Origin: Cytidiella melzeri
Lineage: Eukaryota; Basidiomycota; Agaricomycetes; Polyporales; Irpicaceae
Direction of reading: 5' to 3'
Assembly: GCA_022592445.1 (NCBI GenBank)
Contig: JABYQR010000662.1
Location: forward strand, 1 to 13,201
Length of the DNA: 13,201 nt
Shown piece by piece: positions 7,038 to 13,201 of this stretch (position 1 is its first letter; each line of letters starts with the position of its first letter). The position numbers and the translations under genes are program-made. The notes beneath the pieces are model-generated. The model was not told the DNA's origin. It searched no databases and worked only from the letters and a program-made list of their open reading frames with translations.

Positions 7038-9114
7038 ATGTCCACCTCCGCCTCTGCTGGTCCCTCTGCGGCCAACTCCTCTTTTGCCTCTACCACGGCA
7101 CCTCCTCTCATCAAGATCGAATTGATCGCCAAGTTGACTGGTGCTTCCAACTGGAAGACATGGAACGCTGTCATCAAGCAGTACCTTCGCGTCACCAAGT
7201 CCCTGTCCCTCATCGACGGCACCCTCACTAAGCCAGATGCTAAGGACGCCGACTACGAAAAATGGGAGATTGCTGACGCAAACGTTTCTCTCGTCCTGTT
7301 GAACACCGTTGACCCCACACTCCACCACCTCGTCGATACCGAGACCAAAACCGCTGCCGAGATCTACGCCACCTTGCATGCCAACTACTCTGCCACTACC
7401 ACTCTCTCCGCCTTCCTCAAATTCAAGCAGTACTTCCTCTCTCAGATGGACGGCTCTCGCACGTTTGTTGAGCAGATTGAGGAACGTGGTCGCTTATGGA
7501 AGGAGGTCAGTGACTCTGGCATCCTCGACAACAAGGAGCTGCTCAAGATCTTCGGCCTCCTCTCGGTCATCCCTGACTCCTTCGGCAACATTGTCGAACC
7601 TATCCTCGCTGTCACCGCCCCCAAGGACCTCAAGTACGATGACATCCGCTTGCGCCTCATCGACGAGGCTTCGCGCAAGGGATCGTCAGACGTCTCTGCT
7701 GTCCGGGCAGGCAAGCAGGCTTCTTCGGCTTCAAACGCCAACAACAAGAAGAAGAAGAAGTGCAACTTCTGTGGGTACACGGGTCACGTTGAGGGGGAGT
7801 GTAGGAAGAAGGCTGCTGCCTCCAAGGGCATCAAGGAGGAGAAGGAGAAAGGAAAGGGGAAGGAGTCGTCTGGTTCTACGTTGAATGGTTCCGCCGCTGT
7901 ACATGTAGTTTCTGCTGAGGACCCCAAGTCCAAAGCCTCCAACGCCGCTGTTTACTGGTACACCGCTGGCTCTACGCCATGGATGCTTGATTCCAGCTGC
8001 ACGAAACACATTACCAACGACATCAACGACTTCACTGAGTACAAGGCATTTGCTACGCCGCACTTCGCTACGCTGGCAAACTCGTCTAAGACTACGATGT
8101 CTACACTTGGTTCAGGTTGCGTGTCTGGCACCACAACCATCGACGGAAGGCAGCTCACAGTGCAGCTTGACAACGTCTTGTACTGCCCAAGCATCGCTGA
8201 ACGCATGATTGCTATCTCCTGCCTTGATTCCAAGGGATTCTCCACTGTCTTTTCAGATGGGGGAGCTCGGATCTATAAAGAAAACAAAACCTACGGCTTA
8301 GGTTCTCTCAGGGGCGGCCAGTATTGGTTGGAACTCACCATTTCAACTCCAAACGTCGCCTCCTCCACGCACTCTGCCACTGCTCCCATTGACCTCGTTC
8401 ACCAACGCTTCGGTCATCTCAACTTCGAAGCCCTTCAAAAGCTACGTTCTGAAGACTCTCCTGTCAAGGGACTGGCTCTCAGCGAGGCCCCTCGTTCCGA
8501 ACATGTCTGCGAGGGCTGTGCTTTGGGAAAGCAGCATAGGCGACCCTTCCCTCCATCCTTCACTCCTCGTGCATATCGACCATTCGACCTCATTCACACT
8601 GATCTTGCCGGTCCCATGCAGACCGCGTCTATCAACGGCAGAAATCTGTACATGCTCACGTACATCGATGACTGCACCAACGATGTCTGGGTGTACTTTC
8701 TTAAACACAAAGACGAGCAAGAACAGAGGTTCGAGGACTTCCACGCTATGGTCAAGACACAGTTTGGTTGCGACATCAAGATCCTCCGCTCCGACAGGGG
8801 GGGAGAATACCAGTCAAAGAGATTCATTCAACGGCTGAAGGATCTTGGTATAATCTACCAACGCACAACCCCTGACACGCCCCAACAGAATGGCAAAGCT
8901 GAGCTCTACAACCGCACGATTGTCGAATCTGCGAAGGCCATGCTCCATGCTGCAGGGTTGTCCAAGGGATTCTGGGAGGAAGCTGTGAAGACAGCTGTGC
9001 ACGTTTGTAATCGGGCTCCTAAGAAGTCCTTGAACTGGAGGACACCATACGAGAGACTCACAGGTGCACCACCGGATGTATCCTACTTCCGTGTTTTTGG
9101 CTGCCTGGCCTATC
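7038..9114 (+). CDS. Copia gag-protease-integrase polyprotein, interrupted at 9114
   Basis: The polyprotein packages element RNA, cuts itself and integrates the cDNA. The start at ATG 7038 is the first after the leader; 692 codons are open to the insertion point. Domains by residue: copia gag (about 25-215, ASNWKTWNAVIKQYL), basic linker with CCHC zinc knuckle (C242, C245, H250, C255), protease (about 314-395, WMLDSSCTKHIT), GAG-pre-integrase zinc finger (H455, H460, C491, C494), and integrase core with D522 (IHTDLAGP), D586 (RSDRGGEY) and E622 (GKAELYNRT), spaced as DD35E. The integrase-RT linker begins with FRVFGCLAY. The protease triplet reads D318-S-S rather than the usual D-S/T-G (codon AGC at 7995), which may impair cleavage. 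The remaining linker continues at 9845 after the solo LTR. The few codons after 9114, up to TAA at 9117-9119, are LTR sequence, so the true protein is not meant to end there. Confidence 0.93.
9110..9114 (+). repeat. Target-site duplication CTATC flanking the solo LTR
   Basis: CTATC at 9110-9114, immediately before TGTAACAG, is repeated at 9840-9844 immediately after ...TGTGACA. A 5-bp duplication is the normal size for LTR retrotransposon integration. Removing the LTR and one copy restores the copia reading frame, which confirms both boundaries. Confidence 0.93.
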
Positions 9115-9276
9115 TGTAACAGTTAAGGTTACACTCACCAGATAAGTGGTTAACTTGAGGGGGAGATAGAGATATAGAGAGTAAGAGGTGTGGTGAGCGA
9201 AGTACTGGAGAGTACAAGGTAGTCCTTTATCAACAGAGTGGATAAGACTGAGGGGATATGCCCTCAGGAGTGCCTC

Positions 9277-9284
9277 TATATATA
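9277..9284 (-). promoter_or_regulatory. TATA box in the solo LTR
   Basis: TATATATA, read on the minus strand as CATGTATATATAGAGGC, lies about 555 bp into the LTR in element orientation, leaving about 160 bp for R and U5. The same box is at 10171-10178 in the other LTR. Confidence 0.6.
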
Positions 9285-9489
9285 CATGAAGGGGAGGACC
9301 CCAGGTACTACCTTAAGACCCCTAATACCTACATGAGTAAGCAAAGTAATCTACCTTACTAAGCATGCCCTATGCCCTAGTGGTGTCACTTCAATAATCA
9401 ACCAATAGCAATTGTCCCCATGACCTGTCCCCATGACCCAGCTCCAAGGCTAGACTTGTTCTAGCTTGTTCTAAGACAAGGCTAGACTT

Positions 9490-9502
9490 TTCCAGAAGGT
9501 TC
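9490..9502. promoter_or_regulatory. Heat-shock-element match in the solo LTR
   Basis: TTCCAGAAGGTTC is a perfect three-unit array of alternating TTC/GAA triplets at two-base spacing, the consensus for heat-shock factor. It lies in a region (about 9458-9592) with eight GTTC(T/C)A motifs and two ATGACATCAT sites at 9511-9520 and 9541-9550. The equivalent in the other LTR is at 10384-10396. Confidence 0.55.
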
Positions 9503-9614
9503 TAAGAACTATGACATCATCTAATGGAATGTTCTATACTATGACATCATAGTTCCAGCATGTTCCACAATGTTCCAGAGAGTTCTATCATGTGATACAC
9601 AGATAAGGAAAGGA

Positions 9615-9656
9615 GCGCATCAGCGCATCAGAGACAGGAGGCGCATCAGCGCATCA
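9615..9656. repeat. GCGCATCA octamer repeats in the LTR U3
   Basis: GCGCATCAGCGCATCA is at 9615-9630 and again at 9641-9656, giving four octamers in two pairs. The same array is at 10509-10524 and 10535-10550 in the second LTR. It may be a binding-site cluster; no factor can be named. Confidence 0.75.
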
Positions 9657-9673
9657 ATTGATAGGCACTGAGA

Positions 9674-9773
9674 ATAAGCGCCGGAATAGGCGCCTGATAA
9701 GCGCCAGATAAGCGCTGGATAAGCGCCTAAATAGACGCCGGATAAGCGCTGGATAAGCGCTTGACAAGCGCTT
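9674..9773. repeat. About nine 11-bp ATAAGCGCTGG-like units in LTR U3
   Basis: Degenerate 11-bp units of the type ATAAGCGC(C/T)(G/T/A)G run for about 100 bp. The core AAGCGCTT is palindromic. An identical array occupies 10568-10667 in the other LTR, showing it is a fixed part of the family rather than recent slippage. Confidence 0.8.
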
Positions 9774-9844
9774 AAATATTCCCAATAATACCGTTGCCTG
9801 GTAAGGCAAGTCTTGTAGAAACATTGAAAATCTGTGACACTATC

Positions 9845-10008
9845 GCCTCATCCACAAGGATCATCGACGGAAGTTGGAGCCTAACGCTCAACCTCTTGTC
9901 TTTGTTGGGTATGAAGCGGGTTCTAAAGGTTACCGCCTCTGGGACAAACATACCCATAAGATTGTTGCGAGTACAGACGTAGTATTCGACAAAACAGTCT
10001 TTCCTAAC
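9845..10008 (+). CDS. Copia polyprotein continuation, integrase-RT linker fragment
   Basis: This continues the copia polyprotein after the solo LTR and its target duplication, in the frame that follows from codon TAT at 9111-9113. Residues LEPNAQPLVFVGYEAGSKGY and the following RLWDKHTHKIVASTDVVFD match the conserved copia segment between integrase and reverse transcriptase (FVGY...GYRLWD). There are no stops. The frame ends abruptly at CCTAAC, where the LTR of the gypsy element begins at 10009. The reverse transcriptase should resume on the far side of that element, outside the window. Confidence 0.9.
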
Positions 10009-10170
10009 TGTAACAGTAAGGGTTACACTCACCAGATAGTTAATAAACTTGAGAGGGAGATAGTGAGATAGAGAGTAGAGTGTGGGTGAGAGTGTGTACT
10101 GGGGAGTACGAAGTAGTCCTTGATCAACAGAGTGGATAAGACTGAGGGGATATGCCCTCAGGAGTGCCTC

Positions 10171-10178
10171 TATATATA
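10171..10178 (-). promoter_or_regulatory. TATA box in the gypsy 3' LTR
   Basis: TATATATA followed on the minus strand by GAGGC, in the same place as the box in the solo LTR. In a 3' LTR it could drive transcription leftward out of the element, antisense to the copia remnant. Confidence 0.6.
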
Positions 10179-10383
10179 CATGAAGGGGAGGACCCCAGGT
10201 ACTACCCTAAGACCCCTAATACCTACATGAGTAAGCGAAGTAATCTACCTTACTAAGCATGCCCTATGCCCTAGTGGTGCCACTTCAATAATCAACCAAT
10301 AGCAATTGTCCCCATGACCTGACCCCATGACCCAGCTCCAAGGCTAGACTTGTTCTAGCTTGTTCTAAGACAAGGCTAGACTT

Positions 10384-10396
10384 TTCCAGAAGGTTC
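10384..10396. promoter_or_regulatory. Heat-shock-element match in the gypsy 3' LTR
   Basis: TTCCAGAAGGTTC, identical to the copy at 9490-9502. ATGACATCAT pairs follow at 10405-10414 and 10435-10444, again 30 bp apart. Conservation in both LTRs despite nearby substitutions supports, but does not prove, a function. Confidence 0.55.
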
Positions 10397-10567
10397 TATG
10401 AACTATGACATCATCTAATGGAATGTTCTATACTATGACATCATAGTTCCAGCAAGTTCTACAATGTTCCAGAGAGTTCTATCATGTGATACACAGATAA
10501 GGAAAGGAGCGCATCAGCGCATCAGAGACAGGAGGCGCATCAGCGCATCAATTGATAGGCACTGAGA

Positions 10568-10667
10568 ATAAGCGCCGGAATAGGCGCCTGATAAGCGCCA
10601 GATAAGCGCTGGATAAGCGCCTAAATAGACGCCGGATAAGCGCTGGATAAGCGCTTGACAAGCGCTT
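10568..10667. repeat. 11-bp tandem array in the gypsy 3' LTR
   Basis: The same array of ATAAGCGC-type units as at 9674-9773, with no difference between copies that I could see. Confidence 0.8.
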
Positions 10668-10736
10668 AAATATTCCCAATAATACCGTTGCCTGGTAAGG
10701 CAAGTCTTGTAGAAACATTGAAAATCTGTGACATTA

Positions 10737-10748
10737 CCCCCCCTTCTT
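10737..10748 (-). other. Polypurine tract of the gypsy element
   Basis: On the minus strand AAGAAGGGGGGG is followed by TAA and then the LTR start TGTCACAG. This is the plus-strand primer site of the element, and it shows that this LTR is the 3' LTR of the minus-strand gypsy rather than a second solo LTR. Confidence 0.85.
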
Positions 10749-10969
10749 GCTTTGAACTCCGTGCAAAGAGTTTTGAACGAACACCTTGGTCATTGAGTCC
10801 ACTTTTTCACCATTGTCAAGAGGGTGCCTAAGCAGTTCCGAGTGACTCTAGCGGCTTCTACCGACGCCCCTGACGGGGTTCACACCTCATTGGCTGATGG
10901 TAGTCTAGTCCGTACCCTCCTCGGTTGCGTCATTGGATCGTGGATGATCCTTGGTGTGTTGTTCGTGAC
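10749..10969 (-). other. 3' non-coding region of the gypsy element
   Basis: About 220 bp between the pol stop codon and the polypurine tract. No continued reading frame or domain is seen. A small GC-rich inverted repeat, CCCCTGACGGGG, lies near 10865-10880. Confidence 0.6.
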
Positions 10970-13201
10970 TTATACACAGTAAATCGTAGCTGAGCGTATA
11001 GCTCGGGGATGATCGTCGTAGAATTTCTTGATCGCTTCTTGAGCGTGCGTGATGTTTTCTACAGGTTCCCATGTGTCGTCGTTAGGTCCGTAGCCTTTCC
11101 AGCGTATGTAATACTGAAGCTTTTTGGCACGACCTGTACGTCTTGACTTGAGAATCTTCTCGACTTCGTATTCTTCTTCTCCGTCGATGATATCTGGCGG
11201 AGGCATCTCCAGCTTTTGGCCTTCGAATTCAGGTTCGTTGTACGGTACCAACTTGCTTGCATGGAATACAGGGTGTATCCTTGGTGAACGTTCGGGCCAT
11301 TCCAGTCTGAATGTGACCGGCGAGAGCTTTTCAGCAATCTTGAATGGGCCGTAGTACTTGGCTGACAGCTTATGTCCAGATTTTTGGTAGTCTCTCAGAT
11401 CTAGCATGACCTGATCGCCTTCGTTGAAGGGGACCTTCTGGACGTGCTTGTCATAGTACCACTTCATGCGTTCAGCCGCAAGTTGTAACGCCGCTTTAGC
11501 ATGCTCTTGAGCTTGCAAGCGGTTCCACATGATGTCATTCATGTCAGACCTTTTCAGGTCCTTAGTGAGCGTTGGACCAGCTCTAGGGTGTCTGCCGTAT
11601 TCGAGGTAGAAAGGCGAGTGCTTAGTTCCCTCGTGCGCTGCATTGTTGTATGCGAACTCAGCCGAACTGAGCAGTCTAGCCCAGTCGTCATGTAGTTGAT
11701 CAACGTAACAACGCAGGTACTGTTCGAGTGTTTGATTAACTCGTTCAGTTTGACCATCAGTCTGCGGATGATATGCAGTAGTCATTGTAGATTCTATCCC
11801 TAGCATTTTACACCATTCCTGGAATAAATCTGCTGCGAATTGTGGACCTCGGTCGGAAATGATTTGCAAAGGTAACCCGTGAAGGGTCCAGACTCTCTCA
11901 TAGAGTAGAGCTGCAAGGTCTTTTGCCGAGAACTCGTTTACAATAGGGAAGAAGTGCGCCCTTTTGGTGAGGCGGTCTACGACTACGCAGATAGCATTGA
12001 AGCCATCAGACTCCGGTAACTGAGTAATCAAGTCGACAGTCATGATATCCCATGGTTCGGCCGGAACCGGATTAGGGATGAGTGGTCCATAAGGCTGTTG
12101 CGGACGAGTCTTCATCCGTTGACATGTGTCACAGCCTGTCACGTATTTCTTGACATCAGTGGTTAAACCTGGCCACCAGTAGTTTCTCGAGATCAGTTCG
12201 TACGTTTTCCATCTGCCAGGATGTCCGGCAGAAGGTAGATCGTGATGCATCTGGATGATTTGGCGTCTCAGATCTAATTTCTGATCTTTGGGGATGTAGA
12301 CTTTTCCACGGTATAGGAGTAATCCGTTCTCAAAATTCCATTCCTCTAGTGATTTCTTGAACTCCCTAGGACCAGAGTTAAGTAACTGCTGATAGTCCTT
12401 GGTAACTTCGTCGTTCATGAGTGCTTCCTTGACCCGTCTTAGGATTTCATCATCGTTGATAGGCGAGTCATGAGAGTTTTCGATAGCAGAGATGGCAAAA
12501 AACTCGGGTTTAAGGAGAATTTTGTCCTCGTTATCGGAATTTACCCCCTCTTCATGATCTGGCCTCCTGGACAGAGGATCTGCGGTAAGCATGGTCTTTC
12601 CGGGTTTGTGCCGGAGCACGAAATTGAATCGCGTGAGGTATAACGCCCATCGCGCTTGTCTCCGAGTCAGCTTCTGGGCATTCCTGAAATATGTCAGGTT
12701 TTGGTGATCCGACCATATTTCTACGGTAATCGGATGTCCCTCCAGATGTTGACGATACTCTTCCAGGGCGCGGATAATAGCCAACAACTCTTTATCGTAT
12801 ATCTCATAATTACGTTCATGGACGTTGAGTGATTTAGAGTAGAAGGCTACTGGATGCCACAGCTTGTCAGCTGGGTCCAGTTGTGATAGTACCGCTCCTG
12901 TAGCAAAGTCGCTAGCGTCTGTTTCCAGACGGAAAGGGTTTTCGTCATCTGGTATCCTCAGAATGGGTGCTGACGTAAAAGCCTGTTTCAGACTTTGGAA
13001 GGCCTGTTCCTGAGCATCTTTCCAGATCCAGGGTTGGTCCTTCTTTGTCAGAATAGTGAGCGGTTTTGCATGTTTAGCAAAGTCCTTGATGAAACGCCGA
13101 TAGAAATTGGCGAAGCCTAAGAAGGCTTGGACTTGCTTAACCTTTTCAGGTCGCGGCCACTCAGTAACTCCGGTGAGTTTGGCTGGATCCATCTCAATGT
13201 G
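10970..13201 (-). CDS. Ty3/gypsy pol, RT end to chromodomain (partial at right edge)
   Basis: Open from the window edge to TAA at 10970, 743 codons without a stop, so the N-terminal part including the RT active site is outside. The methionine at 13192 is internal (codons for HIE precede it). Numbering from it: RT thumb (FLGFANFYRRFI, 24-35); RNase H with D92, E135, D162 and D205; integrase zinc finger H317, H324, C354, C357; integrase core D387 (TVDLI), D447 (ISDRGPQF) and E483 (GQTERVNQT), with 35 residues between the last two; GPF motif near 615; chromodomain about 673-729. The chromodomain keeps three aromatic residues (Y675, W698, Y701) at the places of the methyl-lysine cage in HP1-type domains, so it may steer integration to methylated histone H3. 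The protein copies element RNA and inserts the cDNA in the nucleus. Nothing visible is broken, so the element could be recently active. Confidence 0.95.
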   Translation of the reverse strand, partial: HIEMDPAKLTGVTEWPRPEKVKQVQAFLGFANFYRRFIKDFAKHAKPLTILTKKDQPWIWKDAQEQAFQSLKQAFTSAPILRIPDDENPFRLETDASDFATGAVLSQLDPADKLWHPVAFYSKSLNVHERNYEIYDKELLAIIRALEEYRQHLEGHPITVEIWSDHQNLTYFRNAQKLTRRQARWALYLTRFNFVLRHKPGKTMLTADPLSRRPDHEEGVNSDNEDKILLKPEFFAISAIENSHDSPINDDEILRRVKEALMNDEVTKDYQQLLNSGPREFKKSLEEWNFENGLLLYRGKVYIPKDQKLDLRRQIIQMHHDLPSAGHPGRWKTYELISRNYWWPGLTTDVKKYVTGCDTCQRMKTRPQQPYGPLIPNPVPAEPWDIMTVDLITQLPESDGFNAICVVVDRLTKRAHFFPIVNEFSAKDLAALLYERVWTLHGLPLQIISDRGPQFAADLFQEWCKMLGIESTMTTAYHPQTDGQTERVNQTLEQYLRCYVDQLHDDWARLLSSAEFAYNNAAHEGTKHSPFYLEYGRHPRAGPTLTKDLKRSDMNDIMWNRLQAQEHAKAALQLAAERMKWYYDKHVQKVPFNEGDQVMLDLRDYQKSGHKLSAKYYGPFKIAEKLSPVTFRLEWPERSPRIHPVFHASKLVPYNEPEFEGQKLEMPPPDIIDGEEEYEVEKILKSRRTGRAKKLQYYIRWKGYGPNDDTWEPVENITHAQEAIKKFYDDHPRAIRSATIYCV

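Larger units (their letters stand above)
9115..9839 (-). repeat. Solo LTR of the gypsy family (725 bp)
   Basis: It begins TGTAACAG and ends CTGTGACA as read on the plus strand. In element sense it is on the minus strand, TGTCACAG...CTGTTACA. It has the same 725-bp length as the LTR at 10009-10733, offset by exactly 894 bp. Perfect CTATC target duplications flank it and copia coding sequence continues on both sides with no gypsy internal DNA, so it is a solo LTR left by recombination between the two LTRs of a former full insertion. Confidence 0.93.
5773..10008 (+). mobile_element. Ty1/copia LTR retrotransposon, split by two gypsy insertions
   Basis: Order: 5' LTR, primer-binding site, leader, gag, protease, integrase, then the beginning of the integrase-RT linker. 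It is cut at 9114 by a solo gypsy LTR and at 10008 by a gypsy element. The protease-integrase-RT order is diagnostic for copia (Pseudoviridae-type), in contrast to gypsy. Reverse transcriptase, RNase H and the 3' LTR are not in the window and should lie right of the gypsy element. The coding frame has no stop of its own apart from the insertions, so the element is fairly young. Confidence 0.85.
10009..10733 (-). repeat. 3' LTR of the minus-strand gypsy element (725 bp)
   Basis: In element orientation it starts TGTCACAG right after a polypurine tract and ends CTGTTACA at 10009. It is nearly identical to the solo LTR over the U3 part. The last 5 bases of copia before it, CTAAC (10004-10008), do not match the bases after the LTR (TTACC), as expected when the LTR belongs to an element whose other end lies beyond the window. 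Confidence 0.92.
10009..13201 (-). mobile_element. Ty3/gypsy chromovirus, minus strand, open at right edge
   Basis: Visible parts in element order (right to left): end of reverse transcriptase, RNase H, H2C2 integrase zinc finger, integrase core, GPF motif, chromodomain, 3' UTR, polypurine tract and 3' LTR. Gag, protease, most of RT and the 5' LTR lie beyond 13201. RT before integrase plus a C-terminal chromodomain identifies a chromovirus. It is inserted in the copia element, so it is younger than that element. Confidence 0.93.

Noticed and set aside
7309..7884. 191-codon Ser/Arg-rich plus-strand frame
   Set aside because: Shadow of the copia gag frame; its composition reflects the third-position bias of the real gene.
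9115..9119. Natural C terminus of the copia protein at the TAA of 9117-9119
   Set aside because: The stop lies within the inserted LTR; conserved copia linker sequence resumes after the insertion.
9600..9780. CRISPR-like array
   Set aside because: Units are 8-11 bp, degenerate and without spacers, inside a retrotransposon LTR of a eukaryotic genome.
9115..10733. A short non-autonomous element bounded by the two 725-bp LTRs
   Set aside because: The 164 bp unique interior is copia coding sequence in frame with the upstream part, the left LTR has its own CTATC duplications, and the right LTR abuts the gypsy polypurine tract. They are separate insertions.

Overview
The window looks like a piece of a filamentous basidiomycete (Agaricomycete-type) genome. 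It holds one intron-dense gene with introns of 53-65 bp (GT...AG, CTAAC/CTGAC-like branch sites), surrounded by fungal transposable elements: Ty1/copia, Ty3/gypsy with a chromodomain, and Tc1/mariner. No species can be named from sequence reading alone.

Layout, left to right. (1) 1-~736: the 3' end of a Ty1/copia element (RNase H, then polypurine tract, then the start of its 3' LTR). (2) ~737-~1896: a Tc1/mariner DNA transposon apparently inserted near the TATA-rich part of that LTR. Its DD34E transposase is readable end to end except for one internal TGA. (3) ~1897-2646: about 750 bp with no recognisable gene. (4) 2647-4435, minus strand: a nine-exon gene, reconstructed here with all splice phases consistent, for a 441-residue protein with a signal peptide. 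It is the only convincing host gene, and I do not recognise its family. (5) 4436-5772: no confident gene; an open frame at 5262-5765 ends against the next element. (6) 5773-10008: a second, largely intact Ty1/copia element on the plus strand, with 5' LTR, tRNA-primed leader and gag-protease-integrase. It is cut by two later insertions. (7) 9115-9839: a solo LTR of a gypsy family inside the copia integrase/RT region, with a CTATC target duplication. (8) 10009 to the right edge: a minus-strand Ty3/gypsy chromovirus of the same LTR family, inserted 164 bp further along the same copia frame. Its 3' LTR, polypurine tract, chromodomain, integrase, RNase H and the end of reverse transcriptase are visible; the rest lies beyond the window.

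The right half is therefore a nested cluster: copia first, then two independent insertions of one gypsy family in the same orientation. The LTRs carry recognisable regulatory motifs: three perfect ATGAGTCAT sites in the copia LTR, and a three-unit heat-shock element plus paired ATGACATCAT sites in the gypsy LTR. The copia primer site matches the anticodon region of initiator tRNA-Met (half-tRNA priming) and is present twice. I see no prokaryote-type defence system, CRISPR array or RNA gene. The points worth following up are the unknown secreted protein, the U3-versus-R/U5 mosaic of the gypsy LTRs, the duplicated primer-binding leader, and the altered protease motif of the copia element.
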